Below, one piece after another: positions 43,391-48,500 of a stretch of 48,500 nt of DNA (the first letter of the stretch is position 1; each line of letters begins with the position of its first letter). Both the position numbers and the translations under genes were made by a program. Where the stretch lies: contig JALTFO010000213.1 of the NCBI GenBank assembly GCA_027007005.1, positions 1 through 48,500 on the forward strand, in the 5' to 3' direction. The notes under the pieces were generated by a model. It was not told the DNA's origin. It saw only the letters and a list, made by a program, of their open reading frames with translations, and did no database searches. This DNA comes from Candidatus Bipolaricaulota bacterium (GTDB lineage: Bacteria; Bipolaricaulota; Bipolaricaulia; UBA7950; UBA9294).

Positions 43391-43520
43391 ACCTTCCGTG
43401 TTGCAATTGGTGCAGAAAATCTTGCGTGAAGATCCGCGCGCCGCGATCGTGCTCGCAGAGATCCTCGGCCCACCGCCCGGGCTTGAGAGCGGCCCCGCAA
43501 AGACTTGGGACGAGGCCTGA
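43380..43520 (+). CDS. 46-residue ORF overlapping the floA end
   Basis: Starts at ATG 43380, 11 bases inside floA, with AAGGA eight bases before the ATG (43367-43371). It encodes 46 residues with a middle part [20 protein letters not shown] that could form an amphipathic helix, followed by PPPGLE. No transmembrane stretch and no family that I recognise firmly; [15 protein letters not shown] resembles short sequences seen elsewhere after membrane-domain genes, but I cannot verify this. The ribosome site and position make it a credible gene; expression is not proven. Confidence 0.5.
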   Translation: MNDEPSVLQLVQKILREDPRAAIVLAEILGPPPGLESGPAKTWDEA

Positions 43521-43542
43521 AGAAGAACAACTGCAGAATGAT

Positions 43543-43572
43543 CACCTGATCCTGTGACCTCAGGATCAGGTG
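43543..43572. terminator. Perfect 12-bp hairpin between convergent genes
   Basis: CACCTGATCCTG (43543-43554) and CAGGATCAGGTG (43561-43572) are perfect reverse complements around a 6-nt loop TGACCT. It lies between the plus-strand nfeD-floA operon and the minus-strand GNAT gene that ends at 43592. No T run follows on either strand, so it is a bidirectional terminator candidate by position and stem strength only. Confidence 0.55.
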
Positions 43573-43591
43573 GACGGCTTGGAGACTGATC

Positions 43592-44026
43592 CTACACATC
43601 CGGACGGAGGCGCTTGGTGAAGTAGATGATGTCGTCGTGGCGCGTGTACCCAAGACGGTCGAAAACGGTCATCGATGTATCGTTCCAGTCCTCGATTTGA
43701 CAGGCGAAGATCTCGATCCCAAGATCGATCAGACGCTGTTCGACCTCCTGCACAAGGAGCGCGGCGATTCCACGCCGTTGGTGATCAGGAGCAACGGCCA
43801 AGCGGTTGATCCATCCCTTGCGCCCATCGTGGGTTCCCAGGACCGCTCCCACAAGCCGTCCATTGTCTTCGGCAGCGAGATAGATCGAACATTCACCGTC
43901 GATCTGTGCAGCGATATTCTTGCGCGTATCCCGTCCGTTCGGCCTATATGGGAGCATCGCCTCCTCCCACAGGGCACACAGAGCCTCATAATCGTCGATC
44001 GTCAGATTGCGAATGTTGACGACCAT
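43592..44026 (-). CDS. GNAT-family N-acetyltransferase
   Basis: 144 residues, one acetyltransferase_1 domain: VAPDHQRRGIAALLVQEVEQRL is motif A with the Q/R-x-x-G-x-G/A acetyl-CoA loop, preceded by a strand (GWINRLAV). NIRNLTIDDYEALCALWEEA at the start and DRLGYTRHDDIIYFTKRL at the end fit RimI-like proteins. Acceptor unknown: protein alpha-amine, antibiotic or metabolite. It begins three bases after the tldE stop on the same strand, so it is the third gene of that operon. Confidence 0.85.
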   Translation of the reverse strand: MVVNIRNLTIDDYEALCALWEEAMLPYRPNGRDTRKNIAAQIDGECSIYLAAEDNGRLVGAVLGTHDGRKGWINRLAVAPDHQRRGIAALLVQEVEQRLIDLGIEIFACQIEDWNDTSMTVFDRLGYTRHDDIIYFTKRLRPDV

Positions 44027-44029
44027 CGG

Positions 44030-45364
44030 TTATCCTGCGGTGACCGATATTCCCTCCAGCCGTAGGTAGGGGAGGGTCAGGCTGAACACGCGTTCTCGCT
44101 CGCGAGAGACACCGGACAGACTCTTCAGTGCTTCGAAGGCGTTTCCTGCGATGAGCGTTCCACTTATAGGCCTTGCTATACGGCCATTCTCGATCAAGTA
44201 CCCTCCCTTGGCAACACCGGAGAAGTCGCCCGAGACGGGGTCGGCACGGCCGGAGAAGCGAGTGACGAGGACGCCTTTGTCGATCTCACTGATGAGTTGA
44301 TCTTTGCTCTTGTCCCCCGGGAGGATCTCGAAGTTCGACGGACCGATCCCAGGGACTGAGCGTGCTGATCCAGCGGCGTGACCGGTGTTCTCCAGCCCCA
44401 GAGCCGTCGCCGTGTACGTGTTGTGCATAAACGAAGCGAGTTTGCCGTTTGTGATCAACTCTAGGCGCTTGTGCGCTACTCCTTCACGATCGAACGACGC
44501 TGTCCCCACACCGTTCGGCAAGCGCCCGTCATCGACAACACTGATCAGATCGGATGCGACCGTACTGCCAAGGGCATCCTTCCAGCGGCTCATTCCACGA
44601 AGCACGTTCTTAGCGTTAGCCTGAAAGAGGATCAACGAAGCGAGCAGGGACTGTGCAGCGTTCGGCGATAGCACTATCTGTCCGTTGAAACTTACTCCTT
44701 TCTTTGCTCCCAACGACCCAAGGGCGTTCTCGCAGGCACGGCGAGTGATCGGTTCGACATCGATCGCATCTGCCCTGCGCGTAGCGTCGAACTGGTAGTC
44801 CATGTTAGAGACTTTCTCCCCATCGTGCGCTGTAGCAAGGGCATAGTAGACGAACAGGCTCTCCGGCTCTTCCCAAGAGACACCACTAGAGTTAATGAGA
44901 GCGCGCGTTGCGATGTGCACGGAAAACTCGCCGTTACCCAGGATCAATCGTTTGTCGATCGAGCGGGCAATGTCGAGCATTCTCACCGCCTGCTCAATTG
45001 CACTCTCGATTTTGAACTCCTCGGATGCCGGATCGTATATCCCTGAGACATACTTGGTTTCCTCGTGTTGCGGCAGCACGTTGTTCTCATCACGCGGAGA
45101 AGCCTTGGCCAGCGTGATCGCGTCGGCGCATGTTTCATTGATCGTCTTCGGATCATTGGTGGAAGCAAAGCCAACACTACTGCCTGAAAACGCACGCACA
45201 CCGATCATCGTCTCCTTCTGCGCGCGCGAGACCTGTAGATCGTTCTTTTCGATAGCCACGGTGAGCGTGCGAACGGATTCGCCGTAGACCTCAGCCTCAT
45301 CGGCGCCCTTCTGTTTAGTGCGATCGAGCGCGTCCACGCACAGATCGATCAGTCTGCTGTTCAT
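44030..45364 (-). CDS. tldE: TldE/PmbA-type metalloprotease partner
   Basis: 444 residues from ATG 45364 (GGAGGCAAGA upstream). It lacks the HExxxH motif, as expected for TldE/PmbA, and has the family blocks GVSWEEPESLFVYYALATAHDGEKVSNMDY, SPNAAQSLLASLI and PGDKSKDQLISEIDKGVLVTRFSGRADPVSGDFSGVAKGGYLIENG. TldE forms a heterodimer with TldD to cleave small unfolded peptides, including modified peptide antibiotics such as microcin B17. Its ATG overlaps the tldD stop (ATGA), so production is coupled. The order tldD-tldE with a GNAT gene is read from right to left. Confidence 0.9.
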   Translation of the reverse strand: MNSRLIDLCVDALDRTKQKGADEAEVYGESVRTLTVAIEKNDLQVSRAQKETMIGVRAFSGSSVGFASTNDPKTINETCADAITLAKASPRDENNVLPQHEETKYVSGIYDPASEEFKIESAIEQAVRMLDIARSIDKRLILGNGEFSVHIATRALINSSGVSWEEPESLFVYYALATAHDGEKVSNMDYQFDATRRADAIDVEPITRRACENALGSLGAKKGVSFNGQIVLSPNAAQSLLASLILFQANAKNVLRGMSRWKDALGSTVASDLISVVDDGRLPNGVGTASFDREGVAHKRLELITNGKLASFMHNTYTATALGLENTGHAAGSARSVPGIGPSNFEILPGDKSKDQLISEIDKGVLVTRFSGRADPVSGDFSGVAKGGYLIENGRIARPISGTLIAGNAFEALKSLSGVSRERERVFSLTLPYLRLEGISVTAG

Positions 45365-46755
45365 TCTTGCCTCCCTCCGATAGTCACGATGCAACGAAGG
45401 TGTGGTCCACCAGCGTCCACCTTCGCCAGTTGCCCCTTGCCACAGTGCCCGGCCCCGAGCCCCCAGGTGAAATCGTCCGCGACAGCATCGACCGACTTTA
45501 GCACCTCAAAGGCGTTTCCGGAGATCGTCACTCCGCGCACCATCTTCCCAACCTTCCCATCGACGATTTCGTGCGCCTCGCGCACCCCGAACATGAACTC
45601 GGCGTTTGAGTCCGCCTGTCCGCCGCCACCCAATCCCTGAAGATAGTAGCCGTGCTTGACCGAGGCGATGATCTCCTCCACTGATGATGTACCCGGCTCG
45701 ATGTAGGTGTTGCGCATGCGGATGATCGGCTCATCCGAGTACTCGAATGCGCGTGCGTTCCCCGTCGGCTCAACGCCGAAGTGGGCTGCGCTCTCGCGGT
45801 TGTGTAAGTACGAACGGAGGACTCCGTGATCGATGATCACCGTGCGACCGGTCTTTACTCCTTCATCATCGACGAGGAGCTCACCCGCGGCATGCGGGAT
45901 AAGGGCAGATGGTCCGCTGTCGCATAGGGTAACTAGTTTTGAAGCGACCTGCGTGCCAATCTTCCCGCTGGTAATCGCCCCACCGAGCACAAGGTCGGCC
46001 TCGACGGTGTGTCCAATCGCCTCGTGGCTGAGCACACCGACCAATCCTGGATCGAGAACGACTGTCGCCACCTCTCCAGCGGCGTAATCGGCTCCAAGCT
46101 GATCGAGCGCGAGCCGCACGGCCCTATCAGCCATCTCGTCCGGTGTTCGCGCGGCAAACAGGTCAGAGTACCCACCGCTCACCCCAGCTGAATCCATTCC
46201 CATCGCACGGTCACCGTCTTGCTGCGCAACAGCAAGAACACGAAAATCTGGCTTGGCGTCGATGATGTGTACGGCCGCGCCATCCGTGGTGACGATCACC
46301 TTTTCGTCCTGCAACTCGGAGTAGGCAACAGATGACGAGACGATCCTCTTTGCCCCGGAACGGACACGCTCATCGATGCGCATAACAAGTTCGAGCTTCT
46401 CGCTGAGTGAATGGCGATCAAGCGGATCATTCGTCTCAACGGAGAACTCACCCGTTGCTAACTTTACCCGTGGAAGGGAGGCGACCCTCTCACGCTTTGC
46501 CACTGCGGACGCGCGTGCGGCGCTTTGAGCTTCGTTCACCGCCCGCGTTACCCCCTTCTCCGAGAGGTCTGTTGTACTGGCAAACCCGAACACGCCATCG
46601 ACCAGCGCCCGCACTCCAACACCGGTCAAATGCAGTGTTGAAGATTCCTCCAGTTTCCCGTTCCGCACCGAGATTCGTTTTGACCGGCGTGTGTGATAGC
46701 GAAGCTCCACCCACCCCGATGCACGACTTGATATTTCTTGCAGCAGCTGTAGCAT
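45361..46755 (-). CDS. tldD: TldD-type metalloprotease
   Basis: 464 residues from the second of two adjacent ATGs (46755; AGGAGG precedes them, leaving four bases, while 46758 would leave one). HEAIGHTVEAD near residue 243 is the HExxxH zinc motif of TldD, and GAGHCGKGQ near the end is the family's conserved cysteine block. RSKRISVRNGKLEE and the VSGGYSDLFAARTPDEMADRAVRLA segment match family N-terminal and middle blocks. It forms the active half of the TldD/TldE dimer. No break. First gene of the operon on the minus strand. Confidence 0.9.
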   Translation of the reverse strand: MLQLLQEISSRASGWVELRYHTRRSKRISVRNGKLEESSTLHLTGVGVRALVDGVFGFASTTDLSEKGVTRAVNEAQSAARASAVAKRERVASLPRVKLATGEFSVETNDPLDRHSLSEKLELVMRIDERVRSGAKRIVSSSVAYSELQDEKVIVTTDGAAVHIIDAKPDFRVLAVAQQDGDRAMGMDSAGVSGGYSDLFAARTPDEMADRAVRLALDQLGADYAAGEVATVVLDPGLVGVLSHEAIGHTVEADLVLGGAITSGKIGTQVASKLVTLCDSGPSALIPHAAGELLVDDEGVKTGRTVIIDHGVLRSYLHNRESAAHFGVEPTGNARAFEYSDEPIIRMRNTYIEPGTSSVEEIIASVKHGYYLQGLGGGGQADSNAEFMFGVREAHEIVDGKVGKMVRGVTISGNAFEVLKSVDAVADDFTWGLGAGHCGKGQLAKVDAGGPHLRCIVTIGGRQE

Positions 46756-46932
46756 CATGCCTCCTTGCATAACAAACCGAACAGCAAGCAAGATTCTAGT
46801 CTCCTTCCTGCAGACGGGCAAGCACAAAGAACGGCATGTGCCGCCGAGATGGGGACACATTACCCCTGCCAGGCGGTCGCACGCCCTAGCTTACGTCAGT
46901 CTTGGAGCATATCCTAAAAGTTAGGAGGAGAA
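46756..46932. other. Divergent intergenic region with a hairpin at a ribosome site
   Basis: 177 bp between tldD and the plus-strand gene. CCTAA (46913-46917) and TTAGG (46921-46925) can pair as a 5-bp stem with a 3-nt loop that overlaps the AGGAGGAG ribosome site (46923-46930) of the following gene. A TATCCT box at 46910-46915 lacks a good -35. Confidence 0.35.
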
Positions 46933-47520
46933 GTGCATAGACATCTGATACTGCTGTTACTTATTTCCTCGATACTTGGCATCGCCCTGTGCGCGCAGGG
47001 CGGGGTTCCACTGGCATTCGGTTTTGGCGTTACAGTACCGGCTGCACTTCCGGTAGACTGGAACGCATCCTTTTCCTCCATCACAACCGAGGTTCTGACC
47101 GATCAAAACCTTACACTCCTGTTCGCGCTTGGGACGTATCCGTCACTCTTTCCGAACCTGTTTGAGGGAAGCGCGAATGTCATTGTGAAGAGCTGGCTGG
47201 GGCCGATCGCCGTCTACGCTGGTGGAGGGCTGGATTTCCAGTGGAAGCCGATCGGTGGGGTCTGGGGATGGACTCCGTACCTGAATCTCACAGCGGGCAC
47301 ACAGATCTGGTTGATCGATTCTGTGGCGCTCATCGCGGGCGTACGCTCCGTGGACACGCTTCCGCCCACGTGGACATTCTCCCCAGAGGTCTCACTGGGA
47401 CTGCGCTTCTCACTCTCTCCGGCTCGGCCACCCGTGCTGGGCAAGGAGAACGCATTCTACTTCTGGATCGTGGTCGGCATGCTCGTCGCTGCCCTCCTTG
47501 CCTACTACCCACACAGCTAG
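46933..47520 (+). CDS. Hypothetical envelope protein
   Basis: 195 residues from GTG 46933 (AGGAGGAG upstream), not recognised. Signal peptide MHRHLILLLLISSILGIALCAQ, with a cysteine at residue 20 followed by Ala-Gln: LGIALC resembles a lipobox (L-x-x-C), so it might be a lipoprotein. The middle (25-160) is rich in aromatic and glycine residues in alternating patterns, compatible with a small beta barrel or beta sandwich. The C-terminus is a membrane helix (FYFWIVVGMLVAALLAYY, about 175-192). A terminator follows at 47566-47590. Confidence 0.65.
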   Translation: MHRHLILLLLISSILGIALCAQGGVPLAFGFGVTVPAALPVDWNASFSSITTEVLTDQNLTLLFALGTYPSLFPNLFEGSANVIVKSWLGPIAVYAGGGLDFQWKPIGGVWGWTPYLNLTAGTQIWLIDSVALIAGVRSVDTLPPTWTFSPEVSLGLRFSLSPARPPVLGKENAFYFWIVVGMLVAALLAYYPHS

Positions 47521-47565
47521 AGAAGAACTGCTCTTTTCAAAAAGCCTCTCTCGCTTAGCTGCCAA

Positions 47566-47590
47566 AGGCCTTCACATCGGCCTCTTTTTG
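47566..47590 (+). terminator. Intrinsic terminator
   Basis: AGGCC (47566-47570) and GGCCT (47579-47583) with an 8-nt loop, followed by CTTTTTG. Short stem but with a T run, 46 bases after the stop of the gene at 46933. It overlaps the -35 box of the next promoter. Confidence 0.5.
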
Positions 47591-47599
47591 TGCTATACT
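47571..47599 (+). promoter_or_regulatory. Promoter of the rpoD-like gene
   Basis: TTCACA (47571-47576) and TATACT (47594-47599) with a 17-bp spacer. The -35 box coincides with the loop of the terminator hairpin. The transcript would have a leader of about 150 bases. Confidence 0.55.
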
Positions 47600-47679
47600 G
47601 CAAGTTAGAAACTGAGGGATGAGATGATCAGAGGCGGCCGATGCCGTAGTAAGCATAACGTAGAAACTATTGTGGATTA

Positions 47680-47708
47680 AATCGGAGGGCCCTCAGGGTC
47701 GTCCGATT
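47680..47708 (+). ncRNA. Hairpin in the rpoD leader
   Basis: AATCGGA (47680-47686) and TCCGATT (47702-47708) form a perfect 7-bp outer stem around 15 bases that include CCCTCAGGG, which may pair further. It is followed by CTGTTTCGTT, with no uniform T run. It lies about 50 bases before the rpoD ATG; a regulatory role is possible, no family is recognised. Confidence 0.4.
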
Positions 47709-47758
47709 CTGTTTCGTTCGTGTCCTAACAGTTCAAGGGACAGGTTTAGGAGGAAGGG

Positions 47759-48500
47759 ATGGAAGAAAAGAAAGAGCCGAAGGCGACCATTAACCTTAAG
47801 GCGCATTTGAGCACGAAGCCTGACAACAAGCGGGACATACACGAGCGTTCATCTCGTTCGGATAATCCCATCCGCACATATTTCGGCGAGATTAGCCGCG
47901 TGCCTCTCCTAACAAGAGAGGATGAAGTGACCCTCTCCAAACGGATTGAGCAAGGTGACAAGCATGCTAAGGAAGAGCTGGCTGAGGCCAACTTGCGGCT
48001 CGTGGTATCGATCGCCAAAAAATACCGTGGTTGCGGGCTTCCCTTCCTCGACCTAATCCAAGAGGGCAACCTCGGATTGATGAAGGCAATTGAGAAGTTT
48101 GACTATACTAAGGGGTTCAAGTTCTCTACCTACGCCACGTGGTGGATCCGGCAGGCAATCCTGAGAGCAATCACCAATAGGTCGCGCACGATCCGCGTTC
48201 CCACTCACATCAATGAGCTAATCCGCAAGATTTACCAACTCGAACAAAGCCACCTCAAGGAGACAGGGGACATGCCTTCCTCTGAGAATATGGCCGAGGA
48301 GCTTGAAACAACCGAGGAGAATATCATCAAGGCAAAGAAGACAGCCCAGAGCATGACATCACTCGACATGCCGATCGGCTACGACGACGATGGTTCTGTC
48401 CTTGGCGACTTTATCGAGGACAACTCGGTCGATTCCCCCGAGCGGGAGACATTCGAACACCTGCTGGTACAGGAACTGGAACAGGCGTTGAACGAACGAT
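47759..48500 (+). CDS. rpoD: RNA polymerase sigma-70 factor, RpoD/SigA type (partial)
   Basis: The first 247 residues from ATG 47759 (GGAGGAAGG upstream) run to the window end. A short N-terminal extension (1-35, no full region 1.1) precedes DNPIRTYFGEISRVPLLTREDEVTLSKRIEQGD, region 1.2 of primary sigma factors. Region 2 is complete: NLRLVVSIAKKY, LPFLDLIQEGNLGLMKAIEKFDYTKGFKFSTYATWWIRQAILRAI (core binding and -10 recognition). Region 3 follows with RTIRVPTHINELI and MPIGYDDDGSVLGDFIEDNSVDSPE. Region 4 lies beyond the window. It matches the -10 boxes seen here (TATAAT, TATACT). A second, non-primary sigma is less likely because region 1.2 and the SLDMPIGYDDDG block are of primary type. Confidence 0.9.
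   Translation, partial: MEEKKEPKATINLKAHLSTKPDNKRDIHERSSRSDNPIRTYFGEISRVPLLTREDEVTLSKRIEQGDKHAKEELAEANLRLVVSIAKKYRGCGLPFLDLIQEGNLGLMKAIEKFDYTKGFKFSTYATWWIRQAILRAITNRSRTIRVPTHINELIRKIYQLEQSHLKETGDMPSSENMAEELETTEENIIKAKKTAQSMTSLDMPIGYDDDGSVLGDFIEDNSVDSPERETFEHLLVQELEQALNER

Noticed and set aside
1-48500. CRISPR arrays, tRNA and rRNA genes
   Set aside because: No regularly spaced repeats and no cloverleaf or rRNA-like sequence recognised by reading; a covariance-model scan would be needed to exclude small RNAs.

Overview
The window is bacterial DNA of moderately high GC with tightly packed, mostly overlapping genes and clear Shine-Dalgarno sites (AGGAGG-type), sigma70-type promoters and an RpoD-like gene at the right edge. 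A complete V/A-type ATPase operon in place of an F-type one, a fatty-acid-kinase (FakA/DegV) lipid operon, OYE-type flavoenzyme, TldD/TldE, FloA/NfeD and LemA fit a deep-branching, probably anaerobic bacterium; a Bipolaricaulota/Acetothermia-like lineage is possible, but this is a guess from gene content and no marker here settles it. No rRNA, tRNA or CRISPR array was recognised.

Region 1 (1-4800) is accessory: a 5'-truncated type IIG restriction-methylation remnant, a YjbQ-family gene, a 1.95 kb insertion sequence with 13-bp inverted ends whose DDE transposase is split by a 512-bp piece of an IS110-family element, then two toxin-antitoxin modules (HicB-HicA and AbrB-RelE), the second with a consensus promoter and a palindromic operator. 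An NhaP-type antiporter follows on the minus strand (4812-6095).

Region 2 (6468-17358) looks like a single 11-gene transcription unit that starts at a consensus promoter with a PadR-type operator: PadR regulator, ACR3/bile-acid-type transporter, universal stress protein, OYE-type Fe-S flavoenzyme, FakA fatty acid kinase, PlsY acyltransferase, two DegV/FakB proteins, a flippase-like membrane protein and an ABC-2 exporter pair. FakA, FakB and PlsY together make a route from free fatty acid to acyl phosphate to lysophosphatidate.

Region 3 (17477-28238) has a CLC chloride transporter with CBS domains on the minus strand and, divergently, the V/A-ATPase operon in the order H-C-I-K-F-E-A-B-D plus a second universal stress protein. 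The operon has a promoter followed directly by a terminator-like hairpin in its leader. Its K (proteolipid) subunit has an extra N-terminal hydrophobic segment.

Region 4 (28450-43600) holds a ribbon-helix-helix protein, an envelope protein of unknown role, a PadR-DrrAB-type ABC exporter operon, LemA with a DUF2207 protein, a frameshifted RecA/KaiC-type ATPase, a DUF3857/transglutaminase protein, a DUF2007 protein, two tandem HELSH zinc-protease-like secreted proteins (the second decayed at its 3' end), and NfeD-FloA followed by an overlapping 46-residue ORF.

Region 5 (43592-48500) has a tldD-tldE-GNAT operon on the minus strand, a small envelope protein, and the start of an rpoD-like sigma factor gene with terminator, promoter and leader hairpin signals before it.
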